From Lichenostomus cassidix (taxonomy: Eukaryota > Chordata > Aves > Passeriformes > Meliphagidae), in assembly GCA_008360975.2 (NCBI GenBank), contig VLJF02000033.1, forward strand, positions 1 to 64,000: 64,000 nucleotides of DNA, given 5' to 3'. Below are positions 21,800 to 32,191 of the stretch, piece after piece (the first letter of the stretch is position 1; each line of letters opens with the position of its first letter). The position numbers were made by a program, and so were the translations under genes. The notes under the pieces are model-generated. The model saw only the letters and a list, made by a program, of their open reading frames with translations, ran no database searches and had not been told where the DNA came from.

Positions 21800-24190
21800 T
21801 CAAAGCAGAAAGAAAACAACCCAAAGCAACCACAATATGAAATTTCCCCCACCGAATGTTAGTATATTTCAGCTACAAGGTCATCTTTGAGTGAAAAGAA
21901 ATGTTATTTTTTTCTTTCTTGCCATATCTGCTTTTAACCCCTTCCTTCCCTCAGTGAGGTTCCTGCCATGCTTTCCTCCTTCTTGAAGCCCTGAACACAG
22001 AGACATGAGAGAACTTTCTAGTAAAAACCCAGGCAAAAAAGCCATCGTATCCCTCAATGCCAGTATCAGTGTCTGCTGGTATTAAATCCCCCTCCCTGTT
22101 CTGAAGCAGCCTTCCACAACACAAACAATGCACAGAAATCCGTTGTCTGTTGCTCGCCTTGCTGTCACCTCCTGGCAGCATCTTCATGGCCCAGGTTTGT
22201 AACCTGTCCTGTGACATCCCAGCCCTGCTCCCTTCACATGTCCCCATAGGCCTCCTGTGTGGGCCCAGCCCAGGCCAGGAGCATTCCAGGTGGGAACAGC
22301 CCTTGTGTCGTGGTGCCCACAGCAGCCCCTGGGGCTCTGTGCCCCCATGGCCTCCCTGCTGGGCAGCCTCTCCAAGCTCCTGCACAGCCCGTGGCACCTG
22401 TGGGCCTTCCCAGCCAGCCCTGCCCCAGGCTCTGTCGGGCTCCGGGCCAGCAGAGAGGCAGGGCAGGGCTGGCCATTGCCGGGAACAGGCCCTGAGCCCC
22501 GCAGCAGGATGGAGCTGGGGCACAGCCAAACTCACCCGCAAACGTGGGCTGAGCAGCCAGGGCTGGGAACTGCTGGGGACAGAGGCTGGGAGTGACAAAT
22601 GTCCTGGGCCCTCTCTCTGATCTGTTCATGCCATCAAGGGCAAAGAGCAGCCTCTTCTCTCTGGAACTTTCAAATCTTTGATCCCTTCCACAAGCCTTGG
22701 CTCTCCCCCACAAGCCCTGGGCTGAGTCCTCCCCCTGCACAGTCCCACAGGGTGAGATGGACGCTGATGGTTTTCTCTCCCAGGTTCTCTGCAGCCCAGC
22801 CCATCTCCCTCTAAGCTCTTCCATATCCTCTGAGCCCTCTGTGGCAGGACAGACACCAACCCCCCCCCCCCCCCCCTTCTCTCTCTCCCTGATTGCTAGC
22901 CGAGATCGATGGCTCAGATTAAGTCAATGGCTTAATCCTGACTATCAGTGCTGGCTTCTGGAACTCAGAGCGAGACACTGAGAGAATGTGAATAATTTTC
23001 AGGTGACCGCAAATACGCACTCTTTTCCCTATAAAACACCATGAAAAACTCAGTAAAATCAGAAGCTTTCTACATGAATATCGGAGCGTGAAGAAATGCA
23101 TTCTCCCCAGGTCTGGACGCAGCCCTGCAGTTACTTCCTGAGGGATTGGGTGAGGAAATCTTAATGTATTCCAGCTCCAAATTGGGATTTGGTAAAATCA
23201 TTTGAGTTTCCTAAATTGTATTATTCCGGCTAACTTATAGGTACTTTTCTTAACTTGCATTTCAGCTAGCTCAAGCAAGCATCTCTTAACTTGCATTATA
23301 GTTCAAGCAAGCATTTCTTGCATTTTAACTATTTTATAGTTCAAGCAAAGTTTTACCCCATAATTGCATTTTTAACTATTGTAGTGTTGCAGTTATGTAT
23401 TCATTGTGTGTCTATGTGTGTCAATCTGTTCTATGTTTGTATGTTTGTTATGTTCTGTGTCAAATAAATGGTATTTTTAGACAAATCGGCCAGATATCAA
23501 AGAATCTTGCGAACGGGACTAAGTCTTGGGGAGCTAGCTGTCTTAAAGCCTGTCAAACTGCAAAAGCACATAAATCTCCTCTCTCCCATGCAAGACACCC
23601 TCTCCAGCACTAAGGGCCTGGTCCCACATGACTCTTCAGGGCAGGGTGCTATGGGCAGTGGCCCCATGGCCTCAGCCCCTCTGAAGGGCACAGCAGCAGC
23701 TGGAGCTCAGACAGGACTCAGCCCCACTGATGGGGGAATGTGCTTGGCCAAAGTAAAATGGGGCTCCCTGTCACCCCTGCTCTTCTCTCCAGGAGATCCT
23801 GAGAGCTCTGAGAGCTCTGCAGCTCCTCCCACCATTCCATCTCCCCAGGCTAGCACAAAAGTCCCAGCCCTCATGGTCCTAAAGAGCTCCTCCTGCTCCA
23901 GGCACAGGGCCCATTCCAAGGCTGGTGCAGCCAGAAAGCTGTTCTCATTTCCCGTTCATTTTTGCTCTACTGAGGATGGATCTCAAGACCAGAAAAAAAA
24001 AAAAAAACCAAATTGCTGCAGGTTAATGTATTTCTTTTGAATACAATGTGAGTCTCCCTATTTACACAAAGTCTCCAGGTCACACAAGCTTGGTGGATGC
24101 TGTAGGAGGAGGGGATGAGTAATGACATTTCTTTTTAAAGACAGCAACATCACAAGTGGAGAAGAAAAAAAAATGTAAATAGGGAAAGAC
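21800..24190. other. Intergenic sequence with simple and AT-rich repeats
   Basis: No gene is recognised. A poly-C run lies at 22861-22876. About 23225-23360 holds four degenerate copies of a unit with ATTATAGTTCAAGCAAGCA, resembling the A/T tandem arrays that sit upstream of 3' LTRs in some avian ERVs. An AATAAA lies at about 23464. 22200-22850 and 23570-23950 are GC-richer and may be flanking sequence co-duplicated with olfactory receptor genes; that is a guess. Confidence 0.4.
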
Positions 24191-24202
24191 AGACTTTATC
24201 TA

Positions 24203-24590
24203 TCATGACATGCACTGGGAGTCACTAACAGAGGACAGCAGGCAGGCTGTGGTTGCTGAAAAGCATCTGGTCATGAGTTTCTTCAGGGCATGCTTGAGCT
24301 TCTGGCTCCTGAGGCTGTAGATGAGGGGGTTCAGTGCTGGAGGCACCACCAAGTACAGAACTGACACCACCAGATCCAGCAATGGGGAGGAGGTGAAGGG
24401 GGGCTTCAGGTAAACTAACACAGAAGTGCTGATAAACAGGGAGACCACGGCCAGGTGAGGGAAGCACATGGAAAAGGCTCTATGCTGACCCTGCTCAGAG
24501 GGGATCCTCAGCATGGCCCTGAAGATCCACACAAGGTAGGAAAGAATGAATACAAAACACCCAAATCCTAAATAGACACGAAACACAAGC
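24203..24590 (-). pseudogene. Olfactory receptor fragment (avian OR14-like), 5'-truncated
   Basis: The minus-strand frame of 127 residues covers only the last third of an odorant receptor: TM5, the intracellular SEQGQHRAFSMCFPHL segment leading into TM6, then TM7 with PALNPLIYSLRSQKLKHALK. The last motif is the receptor family's NPxIY signature followed by the typical basic tail. TM1-TM4 are missing. Upstream sequence (above 24590) shows no receptor homology, so the gene was cut by a rearrangement or insertion and cannot encode a working receptor. The frame itself is intact, which suggests a recent truncation. The OR14 assignment, the group expanded in birds, rests on the SEQGQ..AFS..PHLAVVSLF style only. 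Confidence 0.85.
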
Positions 24591-24839
24591 TCAACTTTGA
24601 CTAGTTATTTTTAGAGATGCTCCAGTCTCCAGATTCTCAGGAGATATGAACCTTTGTTGATGTGGAGAAGCAGGTGGACTCAGAACCCTGCATGGTCAAG
24701 GGTCTGTTGAAGATGAAGGCTGGAAGAGATTTATTGCATGTACCAGGAGGGAGGTTCCTCCCCCTTCTGAAAACCTGACAAGTAGGACAGGTACATTCTA
24801 CAACAAATAAGAGGCCCTGCAACAAGGCAGCCAGACAAC

Positions 24840-27800
24840 TGATGAGGTGGGCAAAGGTGCTTCTGGGATAGAGGAGCCTGCTAAAGCAACGCCACCTATA
24901 GCCTGCATCACGATCTCCTCTGTTAAGAGGAAAAGAAGGGTAGTTGTAATAGGAGACTCTGTTCTAAGGAGAGCGGAGGGCCTGATTTGCAGACAGGACC
25001 CAACTCACAGGGAAGTCTGCAGTCTCCCAGGGGCTTGGATAAGGGACATTACTGGAAAACTCTCCAGTCTAGTAAGGCCCTCTGATTACTATCTGCTATT
25101 GGTTTTTAAAGCTGGAAGTGACAAAATAGCATAGAGAAGTCTGAGGGCAATCAAGAGACTTCAAGGCCTTGAGATGATTGGTTGAAGGATCAGCAGCACA
25201 GGTAGTGATTTCCTTGATCCTTCTGGTAACAAGGAATAATACTGATAGGAATAGGCAAGATCCATCATGTCAATGTGTGCATCCAATTGCTGATGCAATT
25301 GGAAAAAATTGGGTTATTTGACCATGGGATGATCTATTTAAAACCTGGTCTAATGACACCTGATGGAATTCATCTTTCTCAGAGGCAAAAAAGAGCTCTA
25401 GCACTGGCGCCAGTGGGAATCATTGACAGAGCTTTGAATGAACTTAGAAGGGGGAAAGGCACAAAACCAGGCACACCAGTGATGAGCAATAGGATGGAGT
25501 GCCAAAATTTGAGGAAAAGAGCGCTAATAAGATGCCTCAATCCTGCTACAATGTACCACACCTGAAATGTTTCTACACTAATGCACGCAGCAGAAGGAAC
25601 AAATAAGAGGAGCTGGAAACTTTGGCCCACTGCCAGAAATTTGACATCACGGGCATAAGTGACACGTGGATGAGACAATTCTGTGATGGGAGTGCCCTGT
25701 TGGATGGTTAAAGGCTTTTTCAGAAGGTTAAGCAGGGCAGGAGAAGTGCAGGACATGGCATTGGATGTAATGGAAAGGCTTGAATGTCTGGAGCTCACAG
25801 CTGGCAACGGCACAGTTGAGAGTGTCTGGGTGAGAATCGAAGGGCAAACAAATAATGCAGATGTCACCAAGGGAGTCTACTATAGACCACCCAGCCAGGC
25901 CGAAGATATTGAAGAGTTATTTTCTGACGAACTAATGGTCACTTCCAAGGAAAGATGGCCTCCTGGATCTGCTGCTTGTCAATGTAGAGGATCTTGTGAG
26001 CAAAATGGAGATTGGTGGGCGTCTTAGCCGCAGAGAGCTCAGAGCAATCAAGTTTAAAATCTCTGTTGACAGGAGGAAAAGTGCCAGCAAAACTTCAACT
26101 CTGGCCATGAGAGCAGATCTCAGGCTGTTCAGGGAACAAATGAACAAAGTACTCTGGGAAAATGTTTCTGCAGGTGCTGTGGTCCATCAGTGCATCACCT
26201 TCTAAGGGCACAGGAGCAGCAATTCCTGAATGCTGGAAGTCAAGCAGGCAAGGTAGAAGGCTGACTTGTCTGAACAGGGATTTCCTCTTGGATATAAGAA
26301 AAAAAATGAAGGGCTGTGCCCAGTGGAAGAAAGGTCAGGTAACACAGGAAGAATACAGAGATGCTGCTCAACACTGTAGGGAGAAAATTTGTGTGGCCAA
26401 TTGGAATTGGAGCCGTCAGAAATGTGGGAACAATAAAAAGTGTTTGTTGCATTCATTTGTGGGCTATGGTGCTAATGAGCAATGCAGAGACCCCAGGCAG
26501 GTGCAAAGGAGGACTGTTTGTTAGAAAAAACCCAGTCTTTTTAAGCAGTCAACTGATTACTAGTTTACATAGTTTTAAGGCACAATAAGCCCAAGTCAAC
26601 CAACCTCCAAACACCACGAGGTGGATATGTGAATGTCGCGCAGCAATCTCTAAGGTTCTCACGCAGTAATCTCTCAGGTTCTCAGGTCCCTCTATTCCAG
26701 CTGAATCATTCTCCCACAGTTCTCTTCTACTTAGCCTAAGTAACAGGCCGGAGCCATGTTACAAAGCCTTTTCCTTTACAAAGCCTTGCCTATCAGTAAC
26801 AAGTTTTTCAATTATATTAATGGCTAAAGAAAGGGTAAAAATAACATTGTCCTGTTCCAGGATGAGGATGGTCACCTCACAAACAGGGACATGCACAAGG
26901 CGGATGTGTTTACTACACTCTTTGCCACTGTCTTCAACACAGATGACAGACCAAAGGGATCTCAAATTATCAACTCCCAGCTGACCCTGAACTTGTATGG
27001 GATCTGCTGATCCAGCTGGATCCCTATAAATCTAGGGGCTCTGATGGGATTCATACAAGAATACTCAAAGAGCTGCTGATATTGTAAAGCCTCGCTCAAT
27101 GATTTTTGAGCACTCTTGGGAAACTGGATAGGTCCCAACTCACTGGAAGCTGGCAAATGTCCCAGTTTTCAAGGGCAAAAAGGAAGACCCTGGAAATGAC
27201 AGGCCTGTCAGTGCCACTGCAGTGCCCAATGATATAACAGAAAAGATTACTCTGGAAGGTATTGAAAAATACCTGGAGGACACCGCAGTTATTGATCACA
27301 GCCAGCACAGCTTCATGAGGGGAAAGTTCTTCTTGTCGAACCTTATTTCCTTCTAAGACCACGTAACACATGTGGTTGATCCAGGAAAGCCAGCAGATAG
27401 AATCTTTTTTGGACTTCAGCAAAGCTTTTGATACTGTCTCTCCCCAGGATCCTCCTGGACAAACTGTCCAGCCCACAGGGCAACTGTGTTACATGATGGG
27501 TTAGCAACTGGCTCATGGGCTGAGCACTAAGTGTGACAGTGACAGGTGAAATCAGGCTGGCACCAGTTACTAGCAGGGCTCCGCAGGGATCAATCATCAG
27601 TCCAGCACTCTTCAACATCTTCATGAATTACTCGGAGGCAGGACTGCAATGAATACTACGAAAATTTGCCAAGGGCACTAAATTGAGAGGAGCTATCCTC
27701 TCCCTCAAGGGCAGAGAGGCCCTGCAAAAAGCCTTGACAAATCAGAGATATGGGCAATTACCAACCATGTGAAGTTTAACAAGGGCAAGTGCATGATTCT

Positions 27801-27841
27801 GCACCTGAGACAGACTGCCCCTGGTTGTGTGTATGGACTGG
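24840..27841 (+). mobile_element. CR1 LINE, 5' and coding part
   Basis: This is a long but decayed CR1. About 24847-25480 is ORF1 with the SGNH-esterase domain seen in many CR1 elements: the block I motif VVVIGDSVLRR and a late DGIHLSQ block, with a frame change between them. ORF2 follows. Endonuclease-like sequence at 25562-25960 contains ISDTWM and VYYRPPSQ. Reverse transcriptase-like sequence at about 26870-27840 is full of stops. The element is interrupted near 26520-26800 by an unclassified insertion. At 27841 it is cut by a solo LTR and continues at 32192. It is near full length in extent but not active. Confidence 0.85.
26518..26805. mobile_element. Unclassified insertion inside CR1 ORF2
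   Basis: CR1 coding similarity stops near 26518 and resumes near 26860 (VFTTLFATVFN block). The intervening sequence begins TGTTAGAAAAAACCC and a possible end is ATCAGTAACA, a TGTTA...TAACA inverted pair of about 280 bp. It contains CTCTCAGGTTCTCAGG-type internal repeats. It may be a small solo LTR. I could not identify a clean target duplication. Confidence 0.4.
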
Positions 27842-28226
27842 CGTCAGAGACTGAAATAGTTCATGCTTCAAACATTGATATAAAGTTTTGCTCATTATAA
27901 CAAAAACTGTATAAAGAAGCTACAATCAAAGAAACCTCCCTTGAAGATATCTGACTCGGACTTTGAACTGAAAGCCAAACTGCTGAGATTAGATAAAGGG
28001 AAATGTTCAGTCATCTCAGGCTGAGGGAAAGGTATGCATTCACAAAGGCCAAACCCACCAGCTGCTCTGAGAATAATCCCTGGCTGAGTTTGGGGTGGGG
28101 GAGAGCACAGCTCATAGAAGACAGGTTTACACAGACTTCCTCACCAAGCCAAGGGGGATGGCGGGGGGTGGAGGTTTGGAGTGCGTGGTGTAACCTCTGG
28201 TCAGAGGCAAACAACAGCCATCCCTC

Positions 28227-28587
28227 TGTTGGAAAATATAATTTTCCAGCAAAATTCATGCTAACCGAGCAGAGCTGAGCGAGGCTTCAGTGTTCCCAGG
28301 CCTCAGTAAAATTCCGACAAGCTGCAGTAGTTGTTTGTCTGAGAATGTTTTGCGGGAAGAATGCCATGAGAAAGATTAGGAGTCAGGAGTGTTATGAGAA
28401 AAGAATAAGGGAGTTAACAAGAGAATTCCTGAGTGTGTGAGAACAGCTGCAGGTGTACGTGTGTATCTATGAATAGAAACTTCTGTAACGGTATTTAAGT
28501 CTCTCGTTTAGTGAAATAAAGTTGGAGCTTACTTTATATGCCATATTGAGACTGCCGTGAGTTTTCCCTCGCGCCGCATCTCGTTAA
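28227..28587 (+). mobile_element. 5' LTR of young ERV
   Basis: It starts TGTTGGAAAATATAATTTTCC. A TATTTAAG box at about 28493 and AATAAA at about 28516 lie only some 25 bases apart, so R is very short, as in avian alpha-like LTRs. The last shared bases with the 3' LTR are CTCGTTAA. The first 22 bases contain GGAAAATATAATTTTCC, an imperfect palindrome. Confidence 0.92.
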
Positions 28588-28588
28588 A

Positions 28589-28607
28589 TGATGACCTCCG
28601 ACGTGAT
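28589..28607 (+). other. tRNA-Trp-like primer-binding site
   Basis: TGATGACCTCCGACGTGAT follows the 5' LTR by one base. It matches the tryptophan-tRNA primer site used by avian leukosis-type viruses except for one substitution and one inserted T. This sets the element's class and direction. Confidence 0.75.
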
Positions 28608-28865
28608 ACGGAGCGAGCAACGGACCCTGACAACGGAGTTTTACGACCCGGCTTCTGAGAGCGGCGCGAACGGAGAGGTGCTAGAGGAGTGCAGCCTCAG
28701 CGTGTCGTGTCTTTGCCCGAATTGGCAAAGGTCGGAAGACACAGGTGATTACCTGCCTACCGTGAGGGCTATAACTCGGTATACTGCACAACTCTGGCAA
28801 CTTGCGAGCCTCGATCGAGTGCTTAGACGGTGTTGACCAGGACCTGAAAACCAGCTGGACCCAAA

Positions 28866-29819
28866 ATGGAATCAGAGGTAGCCCGAATTTTATTGTTATG
28901 CTTTTTAGAAAAGCACGAACTCAGTAGCCTGTTTTATTTGGCTGGCCTGATGGCAGTAGGACAAGCTTATGGGTTTTTTACAAATCCTATTACAGTGTTC
29001 AGTGTAACAGAATGGCTGAATTACGGAGCTGTTTTACTTTTGAACTGTGATAAAATTGCAAGAAAGCTTGGCAAATCATGGAGTAAAGTTGTAGCCTGCT
29101 TACAAATACATGCCACAGAGCAAAACCTTACGTGGCTCACAGCGCAGGACATAGTACCCGCATTAAGCAGAGAAAAGCCTGTGAATTACTGTGCTGCTTT
29201 TGATATGCGGGGAACTTCGTCAGCCGCAGCACAGCTGCCAGGGAAACCCCCCCCGCCAGGGAGGGGGGGGGAGAGACTGTTGATAGCCGAGAATTCAAAG
29301 TTGCTCGATTGGATGAAAAATCTGTTCCTGTCTCAATATATCATAGAGTATGGCAATGTTACAACGAAAAACATCTTAGCTGCTTTGTTTGAGAGAGTCA
29401 CTGTTGGACTTTTGCCAAAACAACTGAATATTTAGTTAGAGCGAGCTCCGATATCGCGAGTAAAGAAACAGAGTAACCAGAACTCATCCCGATGTTACCG
29501 ATGTGGGAGTGAGAGACGCATGCAGAAAAACTGTAGCAGAAAAAGTTGGTGTTTCTACTGTAACAAAGATACTCACAGCACAGAAGCTTGCAAAAACAAA
29601 AAGAACAAACAGAGGGTGACCAGTGACCCGGGAGCAGCGGCGGCTCCTACCCTGCAGCACACCACACAAAGGAGGCTCCTACCGGAAGTTGTTCCAACCG
29701 TGGTTTCCAGCCGAATGACAACCAGAGCGGAAGTCCCAGAGGGTACCCCGGTGGGCGGAGTCGCGAGCCATCCACGCCTCCTTCACTGCCTAACTGTGAT
29801 GCCTGTGGTGAAACCCTAA
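28866..29819 (+). pseudogene. Truncated gag with in-frame stop and two zinc knuckles
   Basis: The frame opens at an ATG at 28866, runs 189 codons to an in-frame TAG at 29433-29435, and continues open in the same frame to 29819. The first part is helical and matrix-like in layout, followed by a proline-rich linker (about 29240-29275). The second part carries two C-x2-C-x4-H-x4-C-type knuckles, at 29493-29534 (its histidine position is arginine) and 29550-29591 (intact). Two knuckles fit alpha- and betaretrovirus Gag. Almost no capsid domain lies between them, so a large internal deletion is implied. Even read through, it could not form a normal particle. Pro and Pol do not follow. Confidence 0.75.
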
Positions 29820-29957
29820 ACTCCATACCTCCCCAAAGATGAGGAAATGATTGACAGCTTCAGCAGCGAACCAGAACTAACCAACAGCGTTGCCAGCAGA
29901 AACAGCAGTTTGATACAAGATAGAGTTGTTTCTTTTGTAATCATGGAGAACTTTTAA

Positions 29958-30115
29958 GAATTTCAAAGATGCGAATCTTCTTCAGTGCTCTGAACTAGAG
30001 ATCCTTCATCTCCCGCTCGGGAATCATGTCCATGTCGTTCCCCATGGCGGCAGCGATCCCGCCGCGCTCTCTAGCTTCAGAAACAAATCTTTGAACACGT
30101 TCTCCAGCTGTTTTC
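29958..30115 (-). pseudogene. NUP214: Captured NUP214 first-exon fragment (antisense in ERV)
   Basis: On the minus strand a GC-rich leader with a strong Kozak context (GCTGCCGCCATGG, ATG at 30049-30047) opens into MGNDMDMIPEREMKD, one more codon, a TAG, then FRALKKIRIF. From memory, human NUP214, a cytoplasmic-face nuclear pore protein, starts with nearly the same residues (MGDEMDAMIPEREMKDF, then QFRALKKVRIF). The match includes 5' UTR-like GC-rich sequence and ends abruptly after about 27 codons. The surrounding ERV is A/T-rich, so this patch is compositionally foreign. It is untranslatable beyond 16 codons because of the stop. The most likely origin is capture of host sequence by the retroelement; whether from spliced RNA or genomic DNA cannot be told here. 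Confidence 0.7.
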
Positions 30116-30279
30116 TCCAAAACCTCTAATTATTCGTTTTGCAGGGTGAAACATCCATTGCCACGTATTGACCAACAGGCCAAAACCTATTTCCAGCAAT
30201 TTACCAATAAAGAAGCATTGTAACAAGATATAACCCTGATAAAAAATAATAACACCTTGAATACTAAAAGCCTTAAATG

Positions 30280-30790
30280 AAAATTGAATTTTGCTAAAGC
30301 ATTTGTGTGTATGTGTGAATGTTGTAGGCCTACTGAGAGTGTTTGCTTTTTGAATGCTTTAATGTGTAAATGAAGGCTGTGATTGATGAGAATGTGATTT
30401 TAATTTCCTGAGAGTTTTAATGTGTGAATGAGGACCTGTGAGTGAAGTTATGCTAAATAGTTTAAATTACCTGTTAAGTATCTTTTGATTAAGCATAGAT
30501 TCTGTTAAAGTTAAGTAATAGTGAATTTAAATTCTATTAAGCTGTAAGTTCTGCTAAAGTTAAAATTCTGTTAAGTAATATTAAGTGATGTTAATTTTAA
30601 ATTCTGTTAAGTTTTAAATCTTGTTAGAGTTAAGTTGTTAAAGTGATATCAATTTTAAATTTCATTATAGTTAAGTCCTATTTGTTAGTTTAAGATAAGA
30701 GTTATTAAGATTAAGTTTTATTCATTTTTAGTGATATTAATTTTAAGTTTTAAATTTGTTAGTTTATATTATTATTCACAAAAGCTTTGC
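30280..30790 (+). repeat. A/T-rich degenerate tandem array in ERV 3' region
   Basis: Variants of a unit like TTAAATTCTGTTAAGTTTTAA recur with about 25-35 base spacing. No coding frame longer than chance exists from 30120 to the 3' LTR. A similar TTAAGT/GCTGTTAA array occurs at 50385-50510 outside this element, and a related arrangement at 23225-23360. Confidence 0.7.
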
Positions 30791-31315
30791 AGTTTTATCT
30801 TTCTTAGTTAAAGTTAAGTAATAATATCTACTGTTTTCAAATATCTCATCTCACCTTATATAGCTATCTACAAAAGTGGTAACATGTTAAGATACTCTCC
30901 TTATTGATATTAATCAAAGCTTGTTTATAAGATGTTTTAAGAAAACCCTTCCACTTAGCACCTAAGCTCTGGCCAAGCTTTGGTTCTAACTGGCTGGGAA
31001 ACATGCCATGAGTCTCAAAGTGTTTTGTACCAAAATATGATCAGATAATTTTCATTTACTAAATTGAATTTATAAAAGCTAAATCTTCTTCTAGGTAAAC
31101 TTAGGGTCCTTGTCCGGAAAAGGTTCTCTAAGCTTTACCTGTGAAGTGAATGTTTTCAGCAATGACAATTTCTAGACCATGGCAACATATCTAAATAACT
31201 AGTGAAATTTCCTTAGGTAAATTTATAGCAATTTTAATAATAACAATTACTTATAGTAAAGCAAATTAATCTGATAACGAGACAATGTCTGTTCTCACAA
31301 CAGAAACGGGGGAAT

Positions 31316-31676
31316 TGTTGGAAAATATAATTTTCCAGCAAAATTCATGCTAACCGAGCAGAGCTGAGCGAGGCTTCAGTGTTCCCAGGCCTCAGTAAAA
31401 TTCCGACAAGCTGCAGTAGTTGTTTGTCTGAGAATGTTTTGCGGGAAGAATGCCATGAGAAAGATTAGGAGTCAGGAGTGTTATGAGAAAAGAATAAGGG
31501 AGTTAACAAGAGAATTCCTGAGTGTGTGAGAACAGCTGCAGGTGTACGTGTGTATCTATGAATAGAAACTTCTGTAACGGTATTTAAGTCTCTCGTTTAG
31601 CGAAATAAAGTTGGAGCTTACTTTATATCTCATATTGAGACTGCCGTGAGTTTTCCCTCGCGCCGCATCTCGTTAA
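31316..31676 (+). mobile_element. 3' LTR of young ERV
   Basis: It has the same 361 bases as the 5' copy apart from three substitutions, near 31595 (T to C) and at two adjacent positions near 31629-31630. It is preceded by a polypurine tract and followed by the resumed family A LTR (TCCGTTACACAAACTG). Confidence 0.93.
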
Positions 31677-32191
31677 TCCTCCGTTACACAAACTGCCCAG
31701 CTGTGGAACCCCCAACCCCACTGGCCACATCCATGGGACATTCACGAGAGGCAGCTGAGAGGGAGTCACAATCCACCAAAGACTCCCCAAAGCGCTAGGC
31801 CTTGCACCACAGAACTGCATGTGATGCAAGCAGAGTCTGCTGCAAGAGGCTGCCCCCTCCCCCTGGGGAACATGCCTGGATATTGGCCACGTGGCCTGAC
31901 TGTGTATTAACCCATGGGACCCTATGATTTCCCGAAAGGACCATCATCACCAAGATCAGCTGGAGAGGATCAACACAACATCGCTGGGATCAATGGATGG
32001 TGAGATTTTCTTTTTATTCTGCCTCTGTCACCCTCTTTCTGTCCCCCCCACCTCTTTTCTTACTTCTTTTCCTCTTTCTCTCTCGTATTTACTATCAAAT
32101 AAAACCCATATATTGACTGGCATATGGTCCCATTTGCACCTTAATTCAGGCAGAAGTATTTCTAAAGAACCTTAAGTACTGGATCATAACA

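Larger units (their letters stand above)
28227..31676 (+). mobile_element. Young non-autonomous ERV with paired LTRs
   Basis: This is a complete 3450-bp proviral structure: 5' LTR, tRNA-Trp-like primer site, truncated gag, an antisense host-gene fragment, an A/T-rich non-coding stretch, polypurine tract (CAGAAACGGGGGAA at about 31301-31314) and 3' LTR. The LTRs differ at 3 of 361 positions, pointing to a recent insertion. Protease, polymerase and env are absent, so it must have been copied by enzymes supplied in trans. The primer site and two zinc knuckles point to an alpha/beta-like (class II) relative. Target duplication: ATCCTC on the right against ATCCCTC on the left (imperfect). Confidence 0.9.
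27842..32191 (+). mobile_element. Family A solo LTR, TSD ACTGG, split by a younger ERV
   Basis: The LTR halves are 27842-28226 and 31677-32191. It starts CGTCAGAGACTGAAATAG (TG changed to CG) and ends GGATCATAACA. ACTGG precedes it at 27837-27841 and follows it at 32192-32196, a perfect 5-bp target duplication in CR1 sequence, so it inserted into the CR1 as a provirus and later recombined to a solo LTR. The ERV at 28227-31676 sits inside it. Confidence 0.9.
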
